Part shown: piece after piece, positions 1 to 5,634 of the stretch
Numbering within the stretch: position 1 is the first letter of the stretch
How the letters are laid out: each line of letters starts with the position of its first letter
Assembly: GCA_003550945.1 (NCBI GenBank)
Contig: PULL01000049.1
Location: 1-5,634, forward strand
DNA: 5,634 nt
Origin: Thioalkalivibrio sp.
Lineage (GTDB): Bacteria > Pseudomonadota > Gammaproteobacteria > Ectothiorhodospirales > Ectothiorhodospiraceae
Direction of reading: 5' to 3'
Program-made: the position numbers and the translations under genes
The notes under the pieces: model-generated
Seen by the model: the letters and a program-made list of their open reading frames with translations, nothing else
Told to the model about the DNA's origin: nothing
Databases searched by the model: none

Positions 1-619
1 CTTCCTGTTTGAACGCCTGATCCGGGACGCCGACGACAGCCGTTCGAGCCACGATTTCGGCAAGGACATCATTCCCGGAATCATCAACCGCTACCGGGTG
101 ATGGCCTATCCGTTCCGGGACGAGAAGCAGGGGGTGCAGGCCTACTGGCGCGATGTCGGCACCGTGGACTCCTACTGGCAGACGAACCTGGAGCTCATCG
201 GTGTGACGCCCGAGCTCAATCTGTACGACAGCGAGTGGCCCATCTGGACTTACCAGGAGCAGTGGCCGCCAGCCAAGTTCGTGTTCGATGACGACGACCG
301 TCGCGGCATGGCAATCGACTCCATGGTGTCCGGTGGCTGCATCATCTCCGGCAGCACGGTCCGACACTCCCTGCTGTTTTCCGATGTGCAGGTGAACGAG
401 GGGGCGCTGGTACAGGACTCCGTGATTCTGCCCAGCGTGCAAGTCGGCGAAAATTGCGAAATCCGCAAGTGCGTGATCGACAAGGGTTGCCAGATACCGG
501 ACGGAACCCGCATCGGGGTGGACGATCAGGAAGACGCCCGCCATTTCTACATTTCCCCGGGTGGTGTGCGGGTCGTCACGCCCGAGATGCTGGGACAGCT
601 CTCCCGCTATGTCCGCTGA
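1..619 (+). CDS. glgC: Glucose-1-phosphate adenylyltransferase (ADP-glucose pyrophosphorylase), C-terminal part, 5' truncated by window edge
   Basis: GlgC makes ADP-glucose and pyrophosphate from ATP and glucose-1-phosphate, the committed step of bacterial glycogen synthesis in the cytoplasm. The first complete codon is at base 2 and 205 residues are visible, about half of the usual ~420-430 aa. Visible family signatures are SSHDFGKDIIP (fragment residues 15-25), YWRDVGT (its Asp codon at 152-154 matches the family's metal-binding Asp), PPAKFV, and the region from SGGCIISGS onward, whose repeating V/I pattern fits the C-terminal left-handed beta-helix. The family tail EDARHFY is also present. 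The nucleotide-binding N-terminus and the glucose-1-phosphate-binding lysine lie outside the window. The TGA stop at 617-619 overlaps the next gene's start by 11 bases. Similarity to E. coli GlgC is recalled, not computed. Confidence 0.96.
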   Translation, partial: FLFERLIRDADDSRSSHDFGKDIIPGIINRYRVMAYPFRDEKQGVQAYWRDVGTVDSYWQTNLELIGVTPELNLYDSEWPIWTYQEQWPPAKFVFDDDDRRGMAIDSMVSGGCIISGSTVRHSLLFSDVQVNEGALVQDSVILPSVQVGENCEIRKCVIDKGCQIPDGTRIGVDDQEDARHFYISPGGVRVVTPEMLGQLSRYVR

Positions 620-2336
620 GCGCACGGAGAGCGACACCACGGCTCCCGAGCTGGACGTGGTGCTGTGCTGGCACATGCATCAGCCGCAGTACTTCGATCA
701 GGGCCAGGGCGCCTACGCATTACCCTGGACGTACCTGCACGCGCTGAAGGACTACTCGGACATGGCCGCGCACCTGGAGTCGGTGCCGGAGGCCCGCGCG
801 GTGGTCAATTTTGCGCCGATCCTGCTGGAGCAGATCGCGGACTACGCGCAGCGGGTTGCGGACTACCTCGAGCACGGGCAGCCGATCCCGGATGCGGTTC
901 TGACCCTGTTGACCACCGCGCCGGTCCCTGACGACGCGGCCGCGCGCGCGGAGATCGTCCGTGTCTGCCTGCGGGCACACGAACCGCGGATGATCGAGCC
1001 CTTCCCGCTGTTCCGCAGCCTCGCGGCGATCGCAAAGAGCGCGCAGGAGGATCCCGCGCTGTTGCGGCACCTCGCACCGTCCTTCTTCCTCGACCTCGCC
1101 ACCTGCTACCACATCGCGTGGCTCGGGGCGACGGTGCGCCGGGAAAACCCCGAAGTGCAGCGCTGGCTGGCCGAGGAAGAGGGTTTTGACGCAGGCACCC
1201 GCCGTCACCTGCTGGAGCTGATCGGGTACACCCTGGCCGACATCATTCCGCGCTACCGGGAACTGGCTGAATCCGGGCGGGTCGAGCTTTCGTTCACTCC
1301 CTATGCGCACCCCATCATGCCGTTGCTGCTGGACATCGGTTCCGCCCGGGAGGCGATGCCCGAGGTGTTGCTGCCCGAGCAGACCGAGTACCCGGATGGC
1401 GAGGCGCGGGTGCGCTGGCACATCGAGCGGGGGCTCGACATTTTCGAGAAGCACTTCGGTTTCCGCCCTCAGGGTTGCTGGCCCTCCGAGGGATCCGTCA
1501 GCACCGCAACGCTGCGGCTGCTGGACGAATATGGGATCCGCTGGGCGGCGAGCGGTCAGACCGTGCTCGCGAACAGTCTGGCGGCAGCGCCCGATGCGGA
1601 AAAGGCGCCACGCGACGGCTGGCTGCATCAGGCCTACCGGCTGGAGGGCACCCGGATGCTCACGTTCTTCCGCGACGACGGGCTCTCCGACGCGATCGGA
1701 TTCCGCTATGCCGACTGGCATGCCCGCGATGCGGTCGGCGACTTCGTGCACCATCTCGAGAATATCGTCGACGCACCGCCGCCGGGCGGCGTGGTCTCGG
1801 TGATTCTCGATGGTGAGAACGCGTGGGAATACTACCCGGAAAATGGTTTCCACTTTCTGCACGAGCTGTATCGGCGCCTCTCGGATCACCCGCGCATCCG
1901 GCTGCGGACCTTTGCCGACATCTGCTCGCGCTGCACGAACGGCTTGCCCGAATTGCCGGGCGTGGTGGCCGGGAGCTGGGTTTACGGCACCTTCTCCACC
2001 TGGATCGGCGATCCCGACAAGAACGCGGGTTGGGACCGTCTGATCGAGGCGAAGCAGGCGGTCGATACCGCGCTGCAGCAGCATCCGGAATTGCGCAACG
2101 AGGCACTGCTCGAACAGCTTGCGATCTGCGAGGGGTCGGACTGGTGCTGGTGGTTCGGCAGTTACAACCCGGCCGGTTCGGTGAGCGACTTCGAGATCCT
2201 CTATCGGCGGCATCTGGCCGCGCTGTACCAGCGTGCCGGACTGGCAGTTCCCGAATCGTTGTCGCAGGTGCTCTCCACCGGCGGCGGTGACCCGGCGGCT
2301 GGCGGCACGATGCGCCGGGGTCAGGCGCACTCGTGA
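609..2336 (+). CDS. Glycoside hydrolase family 57 protein (alpha-amylase / amylopullulanase-like), glycogen-operon enzyme
   Basis: A probable cytoplasmic retaining alpha-glucan hydrolase or transferase of family GH57; no signal peptide is seen. With ATG 609 the protein is 575 aa. The GH57 conserved regions appear in order: WHMHQPQY (residues 21-28), the PYAHPIMP segment, GCWPSEGSVS with predicted nucleophile Glu294, VILDGENAWEYY with predicted acid/base Asp401, and EGSDWCWWFGSYN (about 509-521). The last resembles the motif of amylopullulanase-type GH57 enzymes. The frame also extends upstream to a GTG at 561 inside glgC, but ATG 609 gives a normal short overlap and places WHMHQP about 20 residues from the N-terminus, as is usual. 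The ribosome binding site is weak (GGGACAG at 592-598), so coupling to glgC translation is likely. Neighbours glgC and malQ point to glycogen turnover or remodelling. Exact specificity (amylase, pullulanase, branching enzyme or transferase) cannot be read from sequence alone. Confidence 0.93.
   Translation: MSAERTESDTTAPELDVVLCWHMHQPQYFDQGQGAYALPWTYLHALKDYSDMAAHLESVPEARAVVNFAPILLEQIADYAQRVADYLEHGQPIPDAVLTLLTTAPVPDDAAARAEIVRVCLRAHEPRMIEPFPLFRSLAAIAKSAQEDPALLRHLAPSFFLDLATCYHIAWLGATVRRENPEVQRWLAEEEGFDAGTRRHLLELIGYTLADIIPRYRELAESGRVELSFTPYAHPIMPLLLDIGSAREAMPEVLLPEQTEYPDGEARVRWHIERGLDIFEKHFGFRPQGCWPSEGSVSTATLRLLDEYGIRWAASGQTVLANSLAAAPDAEKAPRDGWLHQAYRLEGTRMLTFFRDDGLSDAIGFRYADWHARDAVGDFVHHLENIVDAPPPGGVVSVILDGENAWEYYPENGFHFLHELYRRLSDHPRIRLRTFADICSRCTNGLPELPGVVAGSWVYGTFSTWIGDPDKNAGWDRLIEAKQAVDTALQQHPELRNEALLEQLAICEGSDWCWWFGSYNPAGSVSDFEILYRRHLAALYQRAGLAVPESLSQVLSTGGGDPAAGGTMRRGQAHS
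2322..2325 (+). promoter_or_regulatory. Short ribosome binding site for malQ, inside the end of the GH57 gene
   Basis: CAGG lies seven bases before the GTG start at 2333 and within the GH57 coding sequence. It is a weak Shine-Dalgarno match. Together with the 4-base GTGA stop/start overlap it suggests that malQ is translated mostly by ribosomes terminating on the GH57 gene. Confidence 0.45.
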
Positions 2337-3817
2337 GTGAGCGCGAACCGGCCAACCGGCTGCTGGAGAAGCGCCGGTCCGGGGTGATTTTGCATCCCAC
2401 GTCGCTGCCCGGTCCCGGTCACGTGGGCCGCATCGGGAGGGAGGCATGGCGCTTCCTGGACTGGCTGGAGCAAGCCGGGTTCAGCGTGTGGCAGATCCTG
2501 CCGCTGAACCCGCCGCAGGCCGACGGTTCTCCGTATGCGTGCATCTCCGCGTTCGCGGGGGATACGCGGCTGATTGACCCCGAGGGTATGGTGAAAAGGG
2601 GCTGGCTGCATTCTGCGGCGGGTCGCATGCCGATTGGGCAGGCTTTGTCCGAGGCCCGGTTGGCGCTTGCGTCGACCGGAGGCACAAGCTGGGACGAATA
2701 CCATGCGTTCTGCGAAGCACAGGGCGACTGGCTGGAGGATTTCGCGCGGTTCGTGGTCATCAAGCGGTTGCAGGGCAACCGGCCCTGGTGGACCTGGCCG
2801 GATCCGTTGCTGCACCGCGACCCGCGTCGGATGGAGCAACTGCGGGGAGAGGCAGGCGAGGCGCTGGATGCGGTCCGCTTCGGGCAGTTCGTGTTCTTCC
2901 AGCAGTGGACCGAGTTGCGACGGGAAGCGAACAGCCGTGACATCCTGCTGCTCGGGGACATGCCCATTTTCGTGGCGCACGACTCCGCCGACGTCTGGGC
3001 GAACCCAGAGAATTTCGACCTGGATGGCAGCGGACAGCCGATGACCGTGGCCGGGGTGCCGCCGGATTACTTTTCGGAAACCGGCCAACGCTGGGGGAAC
3101 CCCCACTATCGCTGGGACTACCTGGCGCAGACCGGCTACCGCTGGTGGATGCAGCGCATCGGCTGGGCGCTGGAGGGCCTCGATGCGCTGCGTATCGATC
3201 ACTTCCGGGGCTTCGAGGCGTACTGGTCGATTCCCGCGCAGGAGCCGACAGCGATGGGTGGCGAGTGGGTTCGGGGTCCGGGGGCGGCGTTTTTCGACGC
3301 GTTGCTGGAGCGCTTCGGCGAACTGCCGCTGCTCGCCGAGGATCTGGGTGTGATCACCCCCGAGGTAACCGCATTGCGAAAGCGGTTCGGAATGCCGGGA
3401 ATGAAGATCCTTCAGTTCGCGTTCGACGGAAGTGATGACAATCCCTATCTCCCGGAAAACCACGAGGAGCTGGGCGTCGTCTACACGGGCACACACGACA
3501 ACGACACCACGGTCGGCTGGTTCGAATCGCTTCCGCAAGAGGCCCGTGCCCGGGTGTTGGAAAGACTGAGCCACCCGGGTCCGGAGATGCCATGGCCGCT
3601 GATCCGGACCGCCCTGCAGTCGCCGGCACGCCTCGCGGTGATCCCGATGCAGGACGCGCTCGGACTCGACGGAAGGCACCGCATGAACACGCCCGGAACT
3701 TCCGAAGGCAACTGGCACTGGCGTTTTTCGTGGCAGCATGTCCCGCCGGATCGGGCCGTGGAACTGCGGCAGATGAACGAGGACGCGGACCGCGTTCCCG
3801 CAGGGACGGGGTCGTAA
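2333..3817 (+). CDS. malQ: 4-alpha-glucanotransferase (amylomaltase / disproportionating enzyme), GH77
   Basis: Transfers alpha-1,4-glucan segments between maltooligosaccharides, releasing glucose; a cytoplasmic GH77 enzyme. The 494 aa match the compact plant D-enzyme/Thermus type rather than the ~690-aa E. coli MalQ with its extra N-terminal domain. Family motifs in order: LHPTSLPGP (20-28), GSPYACISAFAGD (65-77), GDMPIFVAHDSADVW (208-222), GVPPDYFSETGQRWGNP (from 241), LRIDHFRGFE with predicted nucleophile Asp289, LLAEDLG with predicted acid/base Glu336, TGTHDND with predicted transition-state Asp389, and MNTPGTSEGNWHWR (451-464). Start GTG 2333 overlaps the GH57 stop by 4 bases (GTGA) with CAGG at 2322-2325, seven bases upstream. 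The N-terminal motif follows within 20 residues, so no upstream start is needed. In this context it would recycle short chains released from glycogen. The stop is TAA 3815-3817. Confidence 0.97.
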   Translation: MSEREPANRLLEKRRSGVILHPTSLPGPGHVGRIGREAWRFLDWLEQAGFSVWQILPLNPPQADGSPYACISAFAGDTRLIDPEGMVKRGWLHSAAGRMPIGQALSEARLALASTGGTSWDEYHAFCEAQGDWLEDFARFVVIKRLQGNRPWWTWPDPLLHRDPRRMEQLRGEAGEALDAVRFGQFVFFQQWTELRREANSRDILLLGDMPIFVAHDSADVWANPENFDLDGSGQPMTVAGVPPDYFSETGQRWGNPHYRWDYLAQTGYRWWMQRIGWALEGLDALRIDHFRGFEAYWSIPAQEPTAMGGEWVRGPGAAFFDALLERFGELPLLAEDLGVITPEVTALRKRFGMPGMKILQFAFDGSDDNPYLPENHEELGVVYTGTHDNDTTVGWFESLPQEARARVLERLSHPGPEMPWPLIRTALQSPARLAVIPMQDALGLDGRHRMNTPGTSEGNWHWRFSWQHVPPDRAVELRQMNEDADRVPAGTGS

Positions 3818-3826
3818 ATCCGTCCC
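3803..3826. other. Stem-loop spanning the malQ stop codon, between convergent genes
   Basis: GGGACGG (3803-3809) and CCGTCCC (3820-3826) form a perfect 7-bp stem with a 10-base loop that contains the malQ TAA stop. It sits at the junction of malQ and the convergent minus-strand gene ending at 3846, where a shared transcription end is expected. Neither strand shows a T-run after the stem, so it is not a classical intrinsic terminator. It could be a weak pause or 3'-end protecting hairpin, or chance in GC-rich DNA. Confidence 0.3.
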
Positions 3827-3845
3827 CGACCATCAACCCCCCGGC

Positions 3846-4028
3846 CTAGCGGCGGGAGCGGGGGCCGAAGATCAGCCAGAGAATGAAGCCGAGTAACGGC
3901 AGCAGGATCAGGACTACGATCCAGACCACCTTCGCGCCAGTGGATGCGCCGCTCTGAACCGTGCTGACGATCGCCCAGATCACCAGAATCAGCAGGATCA
4001 GGCCGAGTAAACCCGAGACTTCTATCAT
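3846..4028 (-). CDS. Small two-helix membrane protein, PLDc_N (phospholipase D/cardiolipin synthase N-terminal-like) type
   Basis: The 60-aa protein is almost wholly membrane-embedded. Hydrophobic helix 1 spans about residues 5-24 (LLGLILLILVIWAIVSTV), a short polar loop QSGASTGAK follows, and helix 2 spans about 34-54 (VVWIVVLILLPLLGFILWLI). The tail is GPRSRR. The layout of a helix, a small polar loop, then W-IVV-LLPLLGFILWLIFGPR closely resembles stand-alone PLDc_N-domain proteins, which equal the membrane anchor of cardiolipin synthases without the catalytic HKD domains. No enzymatic activity is expected from the fragment; the function of stand-alone members is not established. ATG 4026-4028 is preceded by AGAGGA at nine bases' spacing. 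It lies 42 bases downstream of the Sel1-repeat gene on the same strand, so co-transcription is likely. The positive C-terminus suggests that end stays cytoplasmic (inference). Confidence 0.85.
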   Translation of the reverse strand: MIEVSGLLGLILLILVIWAIVSTVQSGASTGAKVVWIVVLILLPLLGFILWLIFGPRSRR

Positions 4029-4037
4029 CGCGTGGTG

Positions 4038-4043
4038 TCCTCT
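4038..4043 (-). promoter_or_regulatory. Ribosome binding site of the PLDc_N-like small protein
   Basis: On the minus strand AGAGGA lies nine bases before the ATG at 4028. It is the best Shine-Dalgarno match in the window, and it supports both the reality of this 60-codon gene and its chosen start. Confidence 0.7.
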
Positions 4044-4070
4044 GTTCGAATTCGGGATCCGGCGATCGCG

Positions 4071-4928
4071 CTAGCGTTCGCTGATCCACTCAAGGGCCCG
4101 GCGCCGGGCCTCGATCAGTTCCGACTCGCTCAGGTGGTTCGCGATCTCGTGCCGCATCTGTTCGCCGGACTGATGACCGCCGGAGGCCGCCAGAGTGGCC
4201 CATTTGTGTGCCTCGACGAGATCCAGCGGGACCAGTTCACCCCGGGCGTGCAGCATCGCCAGCCAAGCCTGCATTTCGGGAAGGCCCGCTTCCGCCCCAA
4301 CGCGGGTGTAGTGGACGGCCCCGGCGGCGTCAGCGGCCAGGTTGCCGACTCCTTCCATGTACATCTGCGCGAGGTAGAAGGCCGCCTCGGTGACGCCGTC
4401 CTCGAGAGCTTCGACCAGCAGGTCTCGGGCCTGCGTGCCCCTTTCCGGCCGCACGTTCGTCATCGCGTCGGATACCATCAGCGAGGCCAGTGCGAGCCTC
4501 CCGGCGCTGTCGTCGCGTTCCTCGATGACCCGCCGGAACCACTCCTCGCCGGTGGCCCGGTCGGGTTCGACCCCGAGACCCTGGATGAACATCCAGCCGA
4601 TGCGCAGGCCATATTCGTTTTCGCCCGCTTCGTAGGCATTGGTGTAATACTCGAGTGCTTTCTGGGCATCCGGCTCGACGCCCAGCCCCTGCTCGTACAG
4701 CCAGCCCACGGCCCCCATGGCCTCGACGGATCCGCTGTCCGCCGCAGCCTCGAGCCAGCGGCGCGCCTCCACGAGGTCCGGTGGTTCCCGCTGGAGGTGT
4801 TTCTCGGCTTCCAGGCGCTGCTCCTCGGCCTCGAGTTCTGCCGCGGCTTCCGGACTGAATGGGACTGGGGCGGCGGAAGCGGCGCCAGCGACGAGAAAGA
4901 CAGTAAGAAACGGGATCGCCCAGTGCAT
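4071..4928 (-). CDS. Secreted Sel1-like repeat (TPR-like) protein
   Basis: The 285-aa protein has a signal peptide: MHWA, hydrophobic IPFLTVFLVAGAA, then an ASA|AP cleavage site near residue 19. It should be periplasmic. Residues 26-50 are charged and helix-like, rich in Glu and Ala. About six Sel1-like repeats of 36-39 residues follow, near 51-87, 88-123, 124-162, 163-200, 201-236 and 237-280. The clearest show A..WL..AA..G...A....GWLYEQGLGVEPD and GWMFIQGLGVEPD; repeat 3 is degenerate. The end, HKWATLAASGG followed by LSESELIEARRRALEW, is the usual C-terminal cap of proteobacterial Sel1 proteins. Such solenoids mediate protein-protein contacts; no catalytic domain is seen and the partner is unknown. 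ATG 4926-4928 is preceded by GGAG at eight bases' spacing. The small membrane protein gene follows 42 bases downstream, and another gene diverges 32 bases upstream. Confidence 0.9.
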   Translation of the reverse strand: MHWAIPFLTVFLVAGAASAAPVPFSPEAAAELEAEEQRLEAEKHLQREPPDLVEARRWLEAAADSGSVEAMGAVGWLYEQGLGVEPDAQKALEYYTNAYEAGENEYGLRIGWMFIQGLGVEPDRATGEEWFRRVIEERDDSAGRLALASLMVSDAMTNVRPERGTQARDLLVEALEDGVTEAAFYLAQMYMEGVGNLAADAAGAVHYTRVGAEAGLPEMQAWLAMLHARGELVPLDLVEAHKWATLAASGGHQSGEQMRHEIANHLSESELIEARRRALEWISER

Positions 4929-4960
4929 GGATGCGGCTCCGGTGCCGATGGAACGCCTCT
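4929..4960. promoter_or_regulatory. Short divergent intergenic region, must hold or border both promoters
   Basis: Only 32 bases separate the Sel1-repeat start (4928, minus) from the first ATG of the rightward gene (4961). At the junction TATGCTA (4960-4966) reads as a TATGCT -10-like hexamer rightward and a TAGCAT -10-like hexamer leftward, each sharing four of six bases with TATAAT. I find no convincing -35 box at 16-18 bases for either. The promoters may therefore extend into the opposite gene's coding sequence, or use other sites. Confidence 0.3.
4937..4940 (-). promoter_or_regulatory. Ribosome binding site of the Sel1-repeat gene
   Basis: On the minus strand GGAG lies eight bases before the ATG at 4928. 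Normal spacing supports this start, which also gives a complete signal peptide. Confidence 0.55.
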
Positions 4961-5634
4961 ATGCTACCGTTTACCGTCGTTCACTGCATAAAGACCGAAT
5001 CCTTGGAACAGAACGCAACCGTTCGGGAACGATCGTCCCGGCTCCCCTGGATCCTCGTCCTGCTGCTCTCAGCGCTGCTCGTGGCCGCCGGACTGCGAAT
5101 CTATTACCTGATGCAGGCCGAGCGGGACGCGGTGGTCACGCTGACGGCCGCGGAGCAGTCGGTGCTCGACGAGAAGCTGGAACGCCTGCGCACGGCTGCC
5201 TTCGGGACCGTTCCGCCGGCTGCGGCGTTGCCGGAAACCCTGGAAGAAGACGCCGCGGAACCGGACGCGGTCGCAGTTCCACAGATCTACGAAGAGGACC
5301 CTGAGCGGCGCCTGGTGCGGTTCACCGAGCGCGAGATGAACGCCGCGATCGCCCGTGACCCCTCGCTTGCCGGACGCGCCGCGCTGCGCCTGTCGCCAGG
5401 GCAGGTGTCGTCGACGTTCCTGGTGGATGTGCCGGAGGAAATGCCGGTCGTCGGCGGCCGCCGGCTGCGGGTTCAGGCCGGGCTTCACTTGGTGACCGAG
5501 GGCGACCGTGTTCAGGCGCGGCTGATCGGGGTCAGCGTGTCTGGCATTCCGCTCCCGAACGCTTGGCTAGGCGGGCTGAAAGGGACGGACCTGCTGGAAG
5601 GCAGTGGTCTCGGTGCGCTCGGCGCAGGGATCGA
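4961..5634 (+). CDS. Membrane-anchored protein of unknown function, 3' truncated by window edge
   Basis: Open from ATG 4961 to the window end: 224 complete codons plus two bases, no stop. Residues 1-29 are polar and end in a basic stretch (RERSSR). A hydrophobic helix LPWILVLLLSALLVAAGL (28-45) then gives a single-pass, N-in anchor, and the rest is probably periplasmic. Residues 52-80 look helical and charged, and 83-118 form a Pro/Ala/Glu-rich linker. From VRFTEREMNAAIARDP (about 119-134) a beta-rich domain begins, containing MPVVGGRRLRVQAGLHL and IPLPNAWLGGLKGTDLL (196-212). The FTEREMNA-then-beta-strand layout loosely recalls YpmS/DUF2140-like membrane-anchored domains, but I cannot assign a family. 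The start is uncertain: ATG 4961 has only a weak GGA upstream, and TTG 5003 (residue 15) is an alternative that keeps the anchor. The consistent domain architecture argues that it is a real gene. Confidence 0.8.
   Translation, partial: MLPFTVVHCIKTESLEQNATVRERSSRLPWILVLLLSALLVAAGLRIYYLMQAERDAVVTLTAAEQSVLDEKLERLRTAAFGTVPPAAALPETLEEDAAEPDAVAVPQIYEEDPERRLVRFTEREMNAAIARDPSLAGRAALRLSPGQVSSTFLVDVPEEMPVVGGRRLRVQAGLHLVTEGDRVQARLIGVSVSGIPLPNAWLGGLKGTDLLEGSGLGALGAGI

Noticed and set aside
561..608. Upstream GTG extension of the GH57 protein to base 561.
   Set aside because: It would add 16 residues encoded entirely inside glgC without a homologous-looking segment. ATG 609 gives the normal short N-terminus before WHMHQP.
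720..2447. A 575-codon open frame on the minus strand opposite the GH57 gene.
   Set aside because: Its translation is dominated by Arg, Pro and Gly and has no recognisable domain. It lies antisense to a gene with clear catalytic motifs. Long antisense frames are common in GC-rich coding DNA.
2321..3739. A 472-codon open frame on the minus strand opposite malQ.
   Set aside because: Same pattern: low-complexity Arg/Pro/His-rich translation, antisense to a gene with all GH77 motifs.
3838..3864. CCCCCG / CGGGGG inverted repeat at the end of the small membrane protein gene, considered as a terminator.
   Set aside because: A 6-bp stem with a 15-base loop and no T-run, largely inside coding sequence; likely a by-product of GC richness.
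4047..4069. Palindromes CGAATTCG (4047-4054) and GCGATCGC (4062-4069) between the two minus-strand genes.
   Set aside because: Short, single-copy and without spacing that suggests an operator. GCGATCGC matches the cyanobacterial HIP1 octamer, but one copy in GC-rich DNA is unremarkable.
4032..4991. A 319-codon plus-strand frame opposite the Sel1-repeat gene.
   Set aside because: The minus-strand reading gives a signal peptide, repeats and a ribosome binding site. The plus reading gives no domain and ends in a disordered basic tail.
4717..5304. A 195-codon plus-strand frame covering the divergent junction, and a 139-codon minus frame at 5069-5488.
   Set aside because: Both are Arg/Gly/Pro-rich shadows. 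The frame starting at 4961 has the membrane anchor and ordered domain structure and stays open to the window end.

Overview
The window comes from a strongly GC-rich bacterial chromosome with densely packed genes. Family resemblance and gene order suggest a gammaproteobacterium of the Ectothiorhodospiraceae/Chromatiales kind (for example Thioalkalivibrio-like). This is inference from protein style and base composition; there is no rRNA or other taxonomic marker in the window. No tRNA, rRNA, CRISPR array, insertion sequence or phage gene was seen.

Left block, 1-3817, plus strand: a compact alpha-glucan (glycogen) operon. It contains the C-terminal part of glgC (ADP-glucose pyrophosphorylase, first committed step of glycogen synthesis), a GH57 glycoside hydrolase (575 aa from the chosen start) and malQ (4-alpha-glucanotransferase, 494 aa). 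glgC and the GH57 gene overlap by 11 bases; the GH57 gene and malQ overlap by 4 bases (GTGA). Translation of the three is therefore probably coupled. GlgC makes ADP-glucose for polymer synthesis, while the GH57 enzyme and MalQ would cleave or rearrange alpha-glucan chains. The cell would thus co-express enzymes for building and remodelling one storage polymer. The predicted catalytic residues of both the GH57 enzyme and MalQ are present.

Middle block, 3846-4928, minus strand: two envelope-type genes, convergent with malQ. A secreted Sel1-repeat protein (285 aa with signal peptide) is followed 42 bases downstream by a 60-aa two-helix membrane protein of the PLDc_N type. Each has a recognisable ribosome binding site.

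Right edge, 4961-5634, plus strand: the start of a divergent gene that is still open at the window end. Its 224 visible residues form a single-pass membrane anchor followed by a probably periplasmic domain with a striking IPLPNAWLGGLKGTDLL segment. I recognise the style but cannot assign a function. Only 32 bases separate it from the Sel1-repeat gene, and they must serve both directions.

Nothing here looks like an undescribed defence or mobile system. The items most worth checking are the specificity of the GH57 enzyme, the unassigned right-edge protein, and the very short divergent promoter region. No gene-free stretch exceeds 300 bases.
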